The notes: generated by a model from the sequence alone, not told the origin. 64,000 bases of DNA from Pseudoxanthomonas sacheonensis (GCF_010093305.1 NZ_PDWS01000006.1:1-64000); one strand, 5' to 3'. Counted from the stretch's first letter, positions 1 to 8,868 are shown. Numbers and translations are program-made.

Positions 1-392
1 CCACCACCCCGCTGCCGCCGCCGCCCGAAGCGCCGCCGATCGACGTGGCCGAGCCGCGTCCGACCGATACCTTCGTGCCGCCGGCTCCGCCCGCGCCGCC
101 GGCTCCGGTGCAGAGCATCGGCGCCAGCGTGGACATCTCGTCCAAGAACATGAATCCGCCCAAGTACCCGCCCGCCGCCGCCCGCGCAGGCATTCAGGGT
201 ACGGTGATCCTGATCATCGACGTCGACGCCAGCGGCAACGTCACCAACGTGTCCGTCGAGAAATCCAGCCGTAACCGCGATCTGGACCGTGCCGCCATGG
301 ATGCTGCGCGCAAATGGCGCTTCAACCCCGGCAAACAGGGAAGCCAGAGCGTCGCTGGCCGCGTACGCGTGCCGGTTGACTTCAAGATGTAA
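1..392 (+). CDS. tonB: TonB energy transducer, C-terminal part (cut by window start)
   Basis: C-terminal part of TonB, the periplasm-spanning protein that passes inner-membrane proton-motive energy to outer-membrane receptors. The reading frame is open from the first bases and codes for a Pro-rich spacer (TTPLPPPPEAPP onward), then the globular domain with YPPAAARAGIQG, a strand ending in VSVEKSS, and KWRFNP close to the C-terminus, all typical of TonB_C. The N-terminal membrane anchor lies outside the window. The internal GTG at 45 is not the real start. It is followed by exbB and exbD genes on the same strand, so it belongs to the classical Ton operon and would serve the two receptors at 15.4 and 20.3 kb. 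Confidence 0.95.
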   Translation, partial: TTPLPPPPEAPPIDVAEPRPTDTFVPPAPPAPPAPVQSIGASVDISSKNMNPPKYPPAAARAGIQGTVILIIDVDASGNVTNVSVEKSSRNRDLDRAAMDAARKWRFNPGKQGSQSVAGRVRVPVDFKM

Positions 393-495
393 AGCGCGGA
401 CAAGCTTCAACCCGCACTAGCCGCAAATCGAATACACACCGCTACAACCCTCAAACCCGCATCATTCTCATCATCACAAATAAAAGGTAAGCGTC

Positions 496-1245
496 ATGCT
501 GCAGGAAACCACCGCCGCTGCTGGAGGCAACAATGCCGCCCAAGCCCTGAACAACATGGGCTTTGAGCACCTTATTAGCGAAATGACCGGCACCCCCGGC
601 TCGTACGTTGTTTCCTGGGTTGTGTTGATCACACTGTTGATCATGTCCGCCCTGGCCTGGTACTGGACCATCATCAACTTCATCAAGAGCATGCGCCTGA
701 AGGGCCAGGCCGAGCGCGTCACCGGAACTTTCTGGGACACGGCCAACGCCCAGGACGCCATCCGCCTGATGGAAGAACAGCCGCGCAATGAGCCGTTCTC
801 CAAGATCGCGCTGGACGCCGCCCAGGCCGCTGCCCACCACCAGCGCAGCGAAGGCTCCAAGCTGGCCGAATCGCTGAACCGTTCCGAGTTCGTCGACCGC
901 GCCCTGCGCCAGGCCGTCACCCGCGAAAGCTCCAAGCTGCAGGCCGGCATGACCGTGCTGGCCACCGTCGGCGCCACCGCGCCGTTCGTGGGCCTGCTGG
1001 GTACGGTGTGGGGCATCTACGGCGCCCTGATCCGCATCGGCGCCACCGGCCAGGCTTCCATCGACGCAGTGGCCGGCCCGGTGGGCGAGGCGCTGATCAT
1101 GACCGCGCTCGGCCTGTTCGTCGCGATCCCGGCGGTGTTGGCGTACAACTTCTTCAACCGCACCAACAGCGCCACCAACGCCAAGTTCGACACCTTCGCG
1201 CACGACCTGCACGACTTCTTCGCCACCGGCTCGCGCGTCCGCTAA
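496..1245 (+). CDS. exbB: ExbB, Ton motor proton-channel subunit
   Basis: 249-aa inner-membrane protein of the MotA/TolQ/ExbB family, which forms the pentameric proton channel of the Ton motor. Three membrane segments are visible at about residues 37-62, 152-177 and 196-220; the second carries the family motif GATAPFVGLLGTVWGI. A ribosome site (aaaggtaag) precedes the ATG. The 103-bp gap after tonB holds no obvious terminator, so co-transcription with tonB is likely. exbD follows 41 bp downstream. Confidence 0.96.
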   Translation: MLQETTAAAGGNNAAQALNNMGFEHLISEMTGTPGSYVVSWVVLITLLIMSALAWYWTIINFIKSMRLKGQAERVTGTFWDTANAQDAIRLMEEQPRNEPFSKIALDAAQAAAHHQRSEGSKLAESLNRSEFVDRALRQAVTRESSKLQAGMTVLATVGATAPFVGLLGTVWGIYGALIRIGATGQASIDAVAGPVGEALIMTALGLFVAIPAVLAYNFFNRTNSATNAKFDTFAHDLHDFFATGSRVR

Positions 1246-1286
1246 GCCTGCGTCGAATTCGAACAGATCAATAACGGAGCCCGAGA

Positions 1287-1715
1287 ATGGCCTTCAGTAG
1301 TGGTAACGATAGCGGCGGCCCCATGGCCGACATCAACGTCACGCCCCTCGTGGACGTGATGCTGGTGCTGCTGATCATCTTCATCATCACCGCGCCGCTG
1401 ATGTCGCATAAGGTCCAGATCAAGCTTCCCGAAGCCAATCTGAACCAGAAGCCGGAAGATGCCACCAAGCGCATTGCGCCGATCAATCTGGCGGTCAAGG
1501 AAGACGGCACCCTGTACTGGAACGACGAGCGCATCACCAAGGAGATCCTGGAGTCGCGGCTGTCCAGCGCGGCCCAGCTGACCCCGCAGCCGCCGTTGAA
1601 CCTGCGTGGCGACCGCACCACCAAGATGCGTACCATCAACGAGGTCACCAAGATCGCGCAGGAACAGGGCATGCTGGATATCGGCTTCGTCGCCACCAAA
1701 GACAGGGGACACTAA
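1287..1715 (+). CDS. exbD1: ExbD, Ton motor subunit (copy 1)
   Basis: 142-aa ExbD/TolR-family protein with a short cytoplasmic N-terminus, one membrane helix and a periplasmic domain. The helix starts in [18 protein letters not shown], with the proton-binding Asp at residue 23. It partners ExbB to couple proton flow to TonB. The next exbD starts 3 bp after its stop, so the two are translationally close. Two tandem exbD genes after exbB are known from Xanthomonas; the tandem here fits that arrangement. Confidence 0.95.
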   Translation: MAFSSGNDSGGPMADINVTPLVDVMLVLLIIFIITAPLMSHKVQIKLPEANLNQKPEDATKRIAPINLAVKEDGTLYWNDERITKEILESRLSSAAQLTPQPPLNLRGDRTTKMRTINEVTKIAQEQGMLDIGFVATKDRGH

Positions 1716-1718
1716 GCC

Positions 1719-2138
1719 ATGGCATTCGCAACCGGTTCCGGCAAGGGCCAGCCGATGGCCGACATCAACGTCACGCCCCTGGTGGACGTGATGCTGGTGT
1801 TGCTGATCATCTTCATCGTGACCGCGCCGGTCATGACCTATCCGATCGACGTGGACCTGCCGCAGCGCGTGATCAACCCGCCGCCGCAGCTGCGCGAGCC
1901 GCCGCCGCCGATCGAGTTGAAGATCGACGCCTCCGGCCAGGTGACCTGGAACAACAATCCGGTCCAGGTCTCCGCGGTACAGGCCATGATGGAAAACGAA
2001 GTGCAGCGCGATCCGACCAACCAGCCGCTGCTGCAGATCGACGCCAACCCCGACGCGCAGTACGACGTCATGGCCAAGGTGCTGGCCGCGGCCAAGAACG
2101 CGCAGATGCAGAAGATCGGTTTCGTCCAGCAGGAGTGA
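1719..2138 (+). CDS. exbD2: ExbD-family protein (copy 2)
   Basis: 139-aa second ExbD. The N-terminal helix region ([18 protein letters not shown]) is almost identical to copy 1 and keeps Asp23, but the periplasmic part has diverged and carries a Pro-rich stretch ([12 protein letters not shown]). It ends with KIGFVQQE. It probably forms an alternative ExbD subunit; in Xanthomonas ExbD2 has been linked to only some Ton-dependent functions (family knowledge, not shown here). A strong hairpin lies just downstream. Confidence 0.93.
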   Translation: MAFATGSGKGQPMADINVTPLVDVMLVLLIIFIVTAPVMTYPIDVDLPQRVINPPPQLREPPPPIELKIDASGQVTWNNNPVQVSAVQAMMENEVQRDPTNQPLLQIDANPDAQYDVMAKVLAAAKNAQMQKIGFVQQE

Positions 2139-2168
2139 TGCCTGCGGACGGCGCCAGAAAGAAAGCTT

Positions 2169-2192
2169 CCACGCCGCCTACGGGCGGCGTGG
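2169..2192 (+). terminator. Hairpin after exbD2
   Basis: Perfect 10-bp stem CCACGCCGCC / GGCGGCGTGG closed by a TACG tetraloop, 31 bp after the exbD2 stop. The loop is of the stable UNCG type. There is only a weak T-rich tail (TCGTTTAC). It is probably the end or attenuation point of the tonB-exbBDD transcript before the third exbD-like gene. Confidence 0.6.
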
Positions 2193-2291
2193 TCGTTTAC
2201 GGGTTCCGGATTTGATGGAAACAGGCCTGGCTTGCGGAGCGGGAAGGGCGGGAGTAGCGTGGGTCCATCCACCGACGCTCAGGAGTACGCC

Positions 2292-2690
2292 ATGGCTTTC
2301 TCCGCTACCGAAAGGAATTCCGTCGTTGCCGAAATGAACATCACGCCGCTGGTGGACGTGATGCTGGTGCTGCTGGTGATCTTCATGGTGTCGGCGCCGC
2401 TACTGACCAAAACGGTCGATGCCAGCCTGCCCCAGATAACGTCGGACGATCCGGAAACGATCAAGCCACTGCAATTGCAGCTGGACATTGGCGACGACGG
2501 CTCCTATCGGCTGGATGGACGCTTGTTGTCACAGTCCGAACTGGGCGCTCGCCTGGGCGAGGCCGCGATCTCGGACCCGCGCGCTGTGCTGCGCGTGCAT
2601 GGCTCGTCCGCAGCCGATTACCAGCAGGTCGTTAACGCGCTGGCCGAGGCGCGCAGGCAAGGTATCGCCAATTTGAGCGTGCAGCACTGA
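2292..2690 (+). CDS. Third ExbD/TolR-like protein
   Basis: 132-aa ExbD-family protein: [24 protein letters not shown] has the membrane helix with Asp22, followed by a periplasmic domain related to but distinct from the two exbD products upstream. I chose the ATG at 2292 because it has AGGAG at 2281-2285 and begins with MAFS like its neighbours; an in-frame TTG at 2232 lacks this. It is separated from exbD2 by 153 bp and a hairpin, so it may be expressed separately. It may be a third Ton motor isoform or serve another ExbB/TolQ-type channel. Confidence 0.88.
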   Translation: MAFSATERNSVVAEMNITPLVDVMLVLLVIFMVSAPLLTKTVDASLPQITSDDPETIKPLQLQLDIGDDGSYRLDGRLLSQSELGARLGEAAISDPRAVLRVHGSSAADYQQVVNALAEARRQGIANLSVQH

Positions 2691-2706
2691 GTCTAAGTCG
2701 TAACGA

Positions 2707-2727
2707 GCGGCGGCACGCTGCCGCCGT
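2707..2727. terminator. Hairpin between convergent exbD3 and pdxJ
   Basis: GGCGGCA-CGC-TGCCGCC inverted repeat in the 36-bp gap between two convergent genes. The position suits a bidirectional terminator, but there is no T-tract, so the call rests on position and symmetry. Confidence 0.5.
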
Positions 2728-3482
2728 CACTGCGAGTCGGAAAGGATCTGCAGATAGTTGTGCACGGTGCGCTGCAGGCCCACGTACAGCGCCTCGCTGA
2801 TCAGCGCGTGGCCGATGGAAACTTCCAGCACCTGCGGCATGGCCTCCAGGAATTCGGGCAGATTGGCCTGGCTGAGGTCGTGGCCCGCGTTCACGCCCAG
2901 GCCCAGCGCCTGCGCCTGCCGCGCCGTATCGATGCAGGCGGCGAGGGCGGCGCCCGCATCGCCCGCAGCCTGTGCGTGGGCGAAGGGACCGGTATAGATT
3001 TCGATGCGGTCGGCACCGATTTCCCTGGCCAGGTCCAGCCCGGCGCCGCCGGCGTCGACGAACAGACTGACCCGGCAGCCCAGCGATTTCAGTTCCGCGA
3101 TCAGCGGACGAAGGCGTTCGGCGTCGCGGGAAAAATCGAAGCCATGGTCGGAAGTGAGCTGCCCATCGCCATCGGGCACCAGGGTGGCCTGGGCCGGGCG
3201 CACCCGTTCGCATAGCGCCAGGAAACCGGGGTAACCCTCGCGCGGCGGAGCGAAAGGATTGCCTTCCAGATTGAATTCGACCTCGTGCTCCAGGGTCAGC
3301 GCGGCCAGGGCCAGCACATCGTCGGTGCGGATGTGGCGCTGGTCCGGGCGCGGATGCACGGTGATGCCGTGGGCGCCCGATTGCAGGCAGGTGCGTGCGG
3401 CGCGGACCACGTCGGGTTCGCCGCCGCCGCGCGAATTGCGCAGCACCGCGATCTTGTTGACGTTGACGCTCAGCGCAGTCAT
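2727..3482 (-). CDS. pdxJ: Pyridoxine 5'-phosphate synthase
   Basis: 251-aa TIM-barrel enzyme that condenses 1-deoxyxylulose 5-phosphate with 3-amino-2-oxopropyl phosphate to form pyridoxine 5'-phosphate, the last step of the DXP-dependent vitamin B6 pathway. Family signatures are [17 protein letters not shown] at the N-terminus, [13 protein letters not shown] near residues 39-51 with the active-site His, FNLEGNPF, and [15 protein letters not shown] near the C-terminus. Length is normal. It converges on the ton genes. pdxJ next to exbD2 is a conserved Xanthomonadaceae arrangement. Confidence 0.96.
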   Translation of the reverse strand: MTALSVNVNKIAVLRNSRGGGEPDVVRAARTCLQSGAHGITVHPRPDQRHIRTDDVLALAALTLEHEVEFNLEGNPFAPPREGYPGFLALCERVRPAQATLVPDGDGQLTSDHGFDFSRDAERLRPLIAELKSLGCRVSLFVDAGGAGLDLAREIGADRIEIYTGPFAHAQAAGDAGAALAACIDTARQAQALGLGVNAGHDLSQANLPEFLEAMPQVLEVSIGHALISEALYVGLQRTVHNYLQILSDSQ

Positions 3483-3513
3483 CGCGCGCCTACCCGCATA
3501 GGGAGATCCAGGT

Positions 3514-3777
3514 TCAAGAATTGACCGGCGGCTCGGGCGGCTGCAGTCCGGCCTTGCGCGCTTCGGCGATCTCGCGCAGGCGGCGCAGCTCCGCCGGATC
3601 GATCATGTGGCTTTCGTCGCGACTGGTGCTGCCCACGCGCACCGCGTACCAGCCCATGATCCAGGCGACGAACAAACCCAGCGAAGCCAGCAGACAGACC
3701 AGCATCAACACCACCGACGAGGTCTTCAACGCGATCCCCATCGCCCCCAGGGCCAGCAGCAGGAATAGCCAGTGCAT
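3514..3777 (-). CDS. Small hypothetical membrane protein
   Basis: 87-aa protein with two adjacent membrane helices (about residues 2-19 and 22-46) and a charged C-terminal tail ([16 protein letters not shown]) ending in a Pro-rich stretch. No recognised family. It lies 31 bp upstream of pdxJ on the same strand and 78 bp downstream of the cardiolipin synthase gene, so it could be part of one transcript. Function unknown. Confidence 0.7.
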   Translation of the reverse strand: MHWLFLLLALGAMGIALKTSSVVLMLVCLLASLGLFVAWIMGWYAVRVGSTSRDESHMIDPAELRRLREIAEARKAGLQPPEPPVNS

Positions 3778-3855
3778 GCGGTACGTCCCCTCCAGACAGT
3801 GGACGAAGTTTACTATTTCCGCCGTGGCGAAACGCCAACCCGTTCACAGCAACAG

Positions 3856-5310
3856 TCACAGCAAAGGCGACATCAGCCGGGCCAGCGCCTCGGGCAGGCG
3901 GTTGCGCCAGAGCGAGCGGTTGCGCAGGTCGTGCACGGGCTCGGAAGCAGCGATTTCCCCCTCTACGAGCTGGGCCAGGGTCGCAGCGATCGTGCGGTCG
4001 CGGAACAGCAGGGAGATCTCGAAATTGAGGCGGAAACTGCGATGGTCGAAGTTGGCGCTGCCGATGATGGCCAGGTCGTCGTCGCAGAGCAGGGCCTTGG
4101 TGTGGAGCAGGCGCGGTCCGAACTCGTAGACCCTCACCCCGGCCGCCAGCAGTTCGTCGAAATAGGAGCGCGCAGCAAAGGTCACCAGACGCGAATCGCT
4201 CAGCTTGGGCACTACCAGCCGCACGTCCAGGCCGCCCAGCGCGGCCGAAGTCAGCGCCATGCGCGCGGCTTCGCCGGGCACGAAATACGGGGTCACCAGC
4301 CAGACCCGGCTGCGCGCTTCATGGATGGCGACGACATGGGCGCGGTGGATCGCCTCCCATGAGGAGTCCGGCCCGGAGACCAGGGTCTGCGCCGCGATGC
4401 TGCCCTGGATCCCGGGCTCGGTCGCCTGCCACAAGGCGGTGCCTTCGAAATCCTTGCGCTTCTGCCCGGTGGCGTATGCCCAGTCTTCCACGAACACCAG
4501 TTGCACGCTGCGCACCACCTCGCCCTCCAGGCGCAGATGCAGGTCGCGGTAGGCGGTGTCGCCCAGGCGTTCGTCTTCTTCGTCGGTGATGTTGATGCCG
4601 CCGGTGAAAGCCACCTTGCCGTCCACCACCACGATCTTGCGGTGGGTACGCAAATTGACCCAGCTGCGGGTGAACGGGCGGAAGCGGGTAGGGTGGAACC
4701 AGGCGAATTCCCCGCCGGCCTCCAGCAATGGCTGCAGGAAGCGCCGGCCGATCTTCGACGAACCTACCGCATCCAGCAGCAGGCGCACCTTGACGCCTGC
4801 ACGGGCGCGTTCGACCAGCGCATCGCGCACGCGCGTGCCGATCGCATCGGGCATGTAGATGTAGTACTCCAGATGGACGTGGTTGCGCGCTGCGGCAATG
4901 GCGTCTATCAGCGCGTCGTAGGTGGCGCCGCCATCCACCAGCAGCAGCACGGAGGTCGCGCTGGAAGGCGGCAGGCCGGTCGTGGCTTGGCCCATCAAAG
5001 CCAGTTCCGAACAGTTGCCCTCGACCGGGCAGGAAGCTTCGTGCGATTCCATGCCCTTGCGCGAATGGTATCGGCGCAGACGCTGGCGATGGATCTTCTG
5101 CGGGCCGAGCAGGAAATAGATCAGGTAGCCCAGATAGGGCAGCAGCGCCAGCGACAGCACCCAGGTAAGAGTCGCCACCGGCTCGCGCTTCTGCAGCACT
5201 ATCCAGCCGCATAGCAATACGATGTACAGCAGCCAGGCCAGGGTCAGGTACAACTTGAGGTGTGGGATGGCCCAAAGCGCGTGCCACAGATTCTGGAAGG
5301 TTTCTAGCAT
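3856..5310 (-). CDS. cls: Cardiolipin synthase (phospholipase D family)
   Basis: 484-aa membrane enzyme that joins two phosphatidylglycerols into cardiolipin and glycerol. Two N-terminal membrane helices (about 20-38 and 45-68) carry the PLDc_N region GYLIYFLLGP. Both catalytic HKD motifs are intact: HRKIVVVDGKVAFTGGINI at 223-241 and HTKALLCDDDLAIIGSANF at 403-421. Length matches ClsA-type enzymes. The long palindromic repeat upstream (5347-5422) separates it from the divergent radical-SAM gene. Confidence 0.94.
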   Translation of the reverse strand: MLETFQNLWHALWAIPHLKLYLTLAWLLYIVLLCGWIVLQKREPVATLTWVLSLALLPYLGYLIYFLLGPQKIHRQRLRRYHSRKGMESHEASCPVEGNCSELALMGQATTGLPPSSATSVLLLVDGGATYDALIDAIAAARNHVHLEYYIYMPDAIGTRVRDALVERARAGVKVRLLLDAVGSSKIGRRFLQPLLEAGGEFAWFHPTRFRPFTRSWVNLRTHRKIVVVDGKVAFTGGINITDEEDERLGDTAYRDLHLRLEGEVVRSVQLVFVEDWAYATGQKRKDFEGTALWQATEPGIQGSIAAQTLVSGPDSSWEAIHRAHVVAIHEARSRVWLVTPYFVPGEAARMALTSAALGGLDVRLVVPKLSDSRLVTFAARSYFDELLAAGVRVYEFGPRLLHTKALLCDDDLAIIGSANFDHRSFRLNFEISLLFRDRTIAATLAQLVEGEIAASEPVHDLRNRSLWRNRLPEALARLMSPLL

Positions 5311-5346
5311 GTACGGATACTAGGGCCTGTCGCGGATTCAACCAAA

Positions 5347-5422
5347 CGTAGGTCGGGGCTACGCCCCCGACGCACGGGAACCCGGACTCCGCGCATGTCG
5401 GGGGCGTAGCCCCGACCTACGT
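5347..5422. repeat. Palindromic repeat (REPIN-like, gtaggtcggggctacg)
   Basis: Inverted arms CGTAGGTCGGGGCTACGCCC at 5347-5366 and its complement ending at 5422 enclose about 25 bp. It lies between divergent cls and the radical-SAM gene. It may form a hairpin in either transcript. No other copy of this exact arm was seen in the window. Confidence 0.85.
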
Positions 5423-5461
5423 GTCGCCTGCCTTGAGACAGCGCGGCGCTAGGATTGGCGC

Positions 5462-6538
5462 ATGGGCGAGTTGATCAAAGGCCGCGGCTCAACCGGCTAC
5501 TTGCCGGGCCGCTTCGAAGTGACGGTCAGCCAGAGCGTCGACGACGGTTGGCATGCGCAGCAGGAAGAGGAATTCGCCTCGGTCCTGCCGCGCACCCAGG
5601 TGCGCGTGGAAACCGCGCGCACCATCATCACCCGCAACAAATCGCCGGACATCTTCTTCTCGCAGTCGGTCAATCCTTATCGCGGCTGCGAGCATGGTTG
5701 TTCGTATTGTTTCGCGCGTCCTTCGCATGCCTACCTGGGTCTGTCGCCAGGCCTGGATTTCGAAACCAGGATCTTCGCCAAGACCAACGCGCCGGAGCTG
5801 CTGCGCCGCGAACTGGCCAAGCCCGGCTACCAGGTCAGCCCGATCGCGCTGGGCATCAACACCGACGCCTATCAGCCGATAGAACGCAAGCTGCAGTTGA
5901 CCCGCAGCATCATCGAAGTCTTCGCCGAAACGAAGCATCCGTTCTCGCTGATCACCAAGAACGCATTGGTCACGCGAGACATCGATTTGCTGGCGCCGTT
6001 GGCGCGCGAAAACCTGGTCAGCGTGCATTTCTCGGTCACCTCGCTGGACAACCGCCTTTCCGCGGCGCTCGAACCGCGCGCGTCGGCGCCGCACTCGCGC
6101 TTGCGCGCCATCCGCGCGATGCGCGAAGCCGGCGTGCCGGTCGGCGTCATGGTGGCGCCGGTAATCCCGTGGGTGAACGACAGCGAGCTGGAAGCGGTGC
6201 TCGAGGCAGTACGCGAAGCCGGGGCTGGATCGGCGGGCTACGTGCTGCTGCGGTTGCCGCACGAAGTGGCGCCGTTGTTCCGCGACTGGCTGCAGACGCA
6301 CGTACCCGACCGCGCCGCCCACGTCATGAGCACCATCCAGCAATTGCGCGGCGGCAAGGACTACGACTCGGCCTTCGGCAAACGCATGCGCGGCGAAGGC
6401 GTATATGCCGATCTGCTGGAACGCCGCTTCGCGCTGGCGCTGAAGCGCTGCGGGTTTCCGGCGCGGCAACCGCGCGGGCTCGATTGCACCCGCTTCATCG
6501 CGCCGCGCGCACCGTCGCCGCAAGGCGAGTTGTTCTGA
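5462..6538 (+). CDS. PA0069-family radical SAM protein (SplB-like)
   Basis: 358-aa radical-SAM protein. The 4Fe-4S motif appears as CEHGCSYC (Cys76, Cys80, Cys83) in NPYRGCEHGCSYCFARPSH, the hallmark of the PA0069 / spore-photolyase-like family. It would reductively cleave S-adenosylmethionine; the substrate is unknown, although the family is often labelled 'DNA repair photolyase'. The start at 5462 is the first ATG and has AGGAT upstream. Monocistronic: flanked by a palindromic repeat and by the next gene 175 bp away. Confidence 0.88.
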   Translation: MGELIKGRGSTGYLPGRFEVTVSQSVDDGWHAQQEEEFASVLPRTQVRVETARTIITRNKSPDIFFSQSVNPYRGCEHGCSYCFARPSHAYLGLSPGLDFETRIFAKTNAPELLRRELAKPGYQVSPIALGINTDAYQPIERKLQLTRSIIEVFAETKHPFSLITKNALVTRDIDLLAPLARENLVSVHFSVTSLDNRLSAALEPRASAPHSRLRAIRAMREAGVPVGVMVAPVIPWVNDSELEAVLEAVREAGAGSAGYVLLRLPHEVAPLFRDWLQTHVPDRAAHVMSTIQQLRGGKDYDSAFGKRMRGEGVYADLLERRFALALKRCGFPARQPRGLDCTRFIAPRAPSPQGELF

Positions 6539-6712
6539 CGACTACGCGATGGAAAATCGCCGGCGACCCGAAACACGTTAAGCTTTGACAATGGCGCGTT
6601 ATTGAGTTGTAAATCTCGAAGCGACGTCATTGCCTGGGGAAGCAGGAAGAATCCGAAACGGGTCAATCAGGGCCGGCACGTGGTTGCCTGGCCTCTCATC
6701 AAGGGGATACCA

Positions 6713-7231
6713 ATGAAATTCAGTTCCATGCCGGTTGCCGCGGCGCTGTTCGTTCTGATCGCTCCGGCCGCGGTTGCCGCGCAGGAAATCGCGCCGTCGC
6801 AGTACCACGGCAAGGACAAGCAGGAGGCCGCCCGCGCTCTGCTGGAAGTGGCCAAAGTGCAGGCCGGGAAGGGCAGCTGGGAGCGCATCGCGATCGGCCG
6901 CATCTACTACCTGGGGGGATTCAAGGCCGAGGGCCAGGCGATCTTCGACGATGTGCTTGCCAACGATCCGGAAGGCACCGATCTGTTCCGCATCGCGCGG
7001 ATCTACCGGCAGGCCGGCGAATGGGAGCGGGCCAAGCCGCTGTTCGAACGCGCATTGCAGGAGAAACCGAAGGACGTCCAGGGCATAGCCGAGCTGGGCG
7101 CCTACTACATGCTGCTTGGCGACCGCGCCACCGCCGAACAGCTGTTCGACCGTTCCTTCCAGCGCGAAGACGAGCTGTGGTCGACGGTCGCTGCGGCCGG
7201 CAGCTACCTGGACGTACCGCCGCAGGAATAA
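6713..7231 (+). CDS. Secreted TPR-like protein
   Basis: 172-aa protein with a signal peptide (MKFSSMPVAAALFVLIAPAA, cleavage near AVAA-QE) followed by helical repeats of tetratricopeptide type (RALLEVAKVQAGKGSWERIA, GRIYYLGGFKAEGQAIFDDV, ARIYRQAGEWERAKPLFERA). Probably a periplasmic scaffold. I chose ATG 6713 with AAGGGGAT upstream instead of the upstream TTG at 6602, because only this start gives a signal peptide. Similar proteins occur in Xanthomonadaceae, but no function is known to me. Confidence 0.8.
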   Translation: MKFSSMPVAAALFVLIAPAAVAAQEIAPSQYHGKDKQEAARALLEVAKVQAGKGSWERIAIGRIYYLGGFKAEGQAIFDDVLANDPEGTDLFRIARIYRQAGEWERAKPLFERALQEKPKDVQGIAELGAYYMLLGDRATAEQLFDRSFQREDELWSTVAAAGSYLDVPPQE

Positions 7232-7264
7232 CTCGCCGCCAGACGAGCGCGGGTGTTCCATTTA

Positions 7265-7318
7265 GAGCCGAGCTTGCTCGGCTCTTGCCGTCATCCCAGC
7301 TTTCGCTGGGATGACGGC
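7265..7318. repeat. Double palindrome between convergent genes
   Basis: Two successive palindromes: GAGCCGAGC-TTGC-TCGGCTC (7265-7284) and GCCGTCATCCCAGC-TTTC-GCTGGGATGACGGC (7287-7318). The same two motifs recur at 17.6-17.8 kb, so they are dispersed repeats. Here they lie between convergent genes and could act as a terminator. Confidence 0.85.
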
Positions 7319-7327
7319 AACAGAAGA

Positions 7328-8020
7328 TCAGCTTGCTGCGTAAAGCTTCTCCGCCGGCTGGAACAGGATCCAACTGGTGGCGATGAACTTGTCGCCATTC
7401 TGCGGGCGGTTGCCGCGGTGGGTATGGGTGAAGGCGGTGGGTGCGATCAGCAGGCTGCCGGTGCGCGGTTCGACCTTGCGTTGCTGGAACAGGAATTCGG
7501 TTTCGCCTTCGTCGAAGCCGTCGTTGAGATACAACGTCCATAGCAGGTGCCGGTGCAGGGTTTCGACGCTGGCGTCGCGCGGGTACAGCTCGCAATGCCA
7601 ATACGGGTATCCGCCTTCGCCCGCCGAATACCATTGCAGGTTGATCGCGCCTGGACGCAGGCAGGTGCGCGCCAGTTCGGCCACCGCCTTGTCGTCCATC
7701 GTGGCGAAATCCTCGGCCTGCAGGCGCCGCGTCCCACCGTTGGCGTCGGGCTGCTGCAGCATCAGCGGCGAGATCAGCACCTGCGGATACTTGCGCAGAT
7801 AGCCCAGCAGTCCGGCGAAGACGGCCTGCTGCAGGCGCGCATCCACGTTGGCCCAGTCCGCATTGCCGCTGATGCGAAGATCGCGACTGTGCTTGAGTTC
7901 CGGATATACGCCGCCGCCTACGCGACCGGGTTGCAGACGGTCGCTGCCGCGCATCCGCGCGACGATGGCCTCGCAGGTGGCGCGGTCCAGGGCGTCGTCG
8001 ATGACTTCAATGAAATCCAT
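7328..8020 (-). CDS. 2OG-Fe(II) oxygenase family protein
   Basis: 230-aa protein of the prolyl-hydroxylase-like 2-oxoglutarate/Fe(II) oxygenase fold. Visible parts are YWHCELYPRD (His142, Glu144 in the HxD/E position), LLWTLYLNDGFDEGETEF, GSLLIAPTAFTHTHRGNRP with the distal His and the 2OG-binding Arg near residue 202. HxE in place of the usual HxD is slightly unusual. Substrate unknown. It converges on the TPR gene; a palindromic repeat separates it from the two-component genes on the other side. Confidence 0.82.
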   Translation of the reverse strand: MDFIEVIDDALDRATCEAIVARMRGSDRLQPGRVGGGVYPELKHSRDLRISGNADWANVDARLQQAVFAGLLGYLRKYPQVLISPLMLQQPDANGGTRRLQAEDFATMDDKAVAELARTCLRPGAINLQWYSAGEGGYPYWHCELYPRDASVETLHRHLLWTLYLNDGFDEGETEFLFQQRKVEPRTGSLLIAPTAFTHTHRGNRPQNGDKFIATSWILFQPAEKLYAAS

Positions 8021-8128
8021 GCAGGCAGATACTCTGAGCAGACCTGCGCAACTTTATCGCGGAATCGTCCTCGCTGGCTGAGATCGGTCTCGACGCCGAG
8101 ACCCCGTAGCAGCGAGGCGCGAGCAGTG

Positions 8129-8213
8129 TCGTGGGAGCGGCGTCCCCGCCGCGAGCTCTGGCCAGAAAACCGAACACAAGCAACAGCTCGCGGCGGGACG
8201 CCGCTCCCACGAC
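8129..8213. repeat. Palindromic repeat (gtgggagcggcgtcc arms)
   Basis: Arms TCGTGGGAGCGGCGTCC... (8129-8157) and the near-perfect complement (8184-8213) enclose about 27 bp. It fills most of the 199-bp gap 8021-8219 between the oxygenase start and the response-regulator stop; nothing else is evident there. Confidence 0.85.
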
Positions 8214-8219
8214 GCTGCG

Positions 8220-8858
8220 TCAGATGATTCTCAGGGTGATCGCCTTCAGCACCGCGCGGGTGCGGTCGCGGGTGCCGAGTTTGTCCAGGATGGTGGAGAC
8301 GTAGTTCTTCACCGTGCCTTCGGCCAGGAACAGGCTGCGCGCGATCTCCTTGTTGGAATAACCTCCGGCCAGCAGCCGCAGGATCGCCACTTCGCGGGTG
8401 CCGAAGGTTTCGGTAGGCTCGGATTCGTCGCGGAAGCGGAAACGTGCGCGCACCGGGTCGGTGCTCACCGGCTGCAGCAAGGTCTCGCCGGCGGCCACCC
8501 GGACGATGGCCTCGCGCAGGTCTTCCGGCGCGGCGTCCTTCAGCAGGAAACCCTGCGCCCCCGCATCGGCCGCGCGCAGCAGCAGGTCGCTGTCGTCGAA
8601 GGTGGTCAGCAGCAGCATGGGCGTGGCGTCGCCGCGTTCGCGCAACCGCAGCAGCGCCTGGATGCCGTCGGTGCCCGGCATGCGGATATCGCTGAGCACC
8701 ACGTCCACGGACTGCTGCTCCAGCTTCTGCAGCAGGTCGTCGCCGTCCTCGGCTTCCAGTGTCACCTCGATATTCTGTTGCAGCAGCAGCGCGCGCAGGC
8801 CGGCGCGGACCAGCGCCTGGTCGTCGGCCAATGCCACGCGGATCGTCTTCGTACTCAT
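8220..8858 (-). CDS. NarL/FixJ-family response regulator
   Basis: 212-aa transcription factor with an N-terminal receiver domain (acidic ADD at 11-13, phospho-acceptor Asp57 in VVLSDIRMPG, Lys in FLLKDAAPEDL) and a C-terminal LuxR-type helix-turn-helix (REVAILRLLAGGYSNKEIA, LAEGTVKNYVSTILDKLG). It lies 10 bp downstream of the histidine kinase gene and is its evident partner. Targets are unknown; the divergent DUF2141/carotenoid-oxygenase genes are the obvious candidates. Confidence 0.95.
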   Translation of the reverse strand: MSTKTIRVALADDQALVRAGLRALLLQQNIEVTLEAEDGDDLLQKLEQQSVDVVLSDIRMPGTDGIQALLRLRERGDATPMLLLTTFDDSDLLLRAADAGAQGFLLKDAAPEDLREAIVRVAAGETLLQPVSTDPVRARFRFRDESEPTETFGTREVAILRLLAGGYSNKEIARSLFLAEGTVKNYVSTILDKLGTRDRTRAVLKAITLRII

Positions 8859-8868
8859 GCGGGCGTGC

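Noticed and set aside
2232-2291. Upstream TTG start for the third exbD-like gene
   Set aside because: No ribosome site; the extra 20 residues have no counterpart in ExbD proteins, whereas ATG 2292 has AGGAG.
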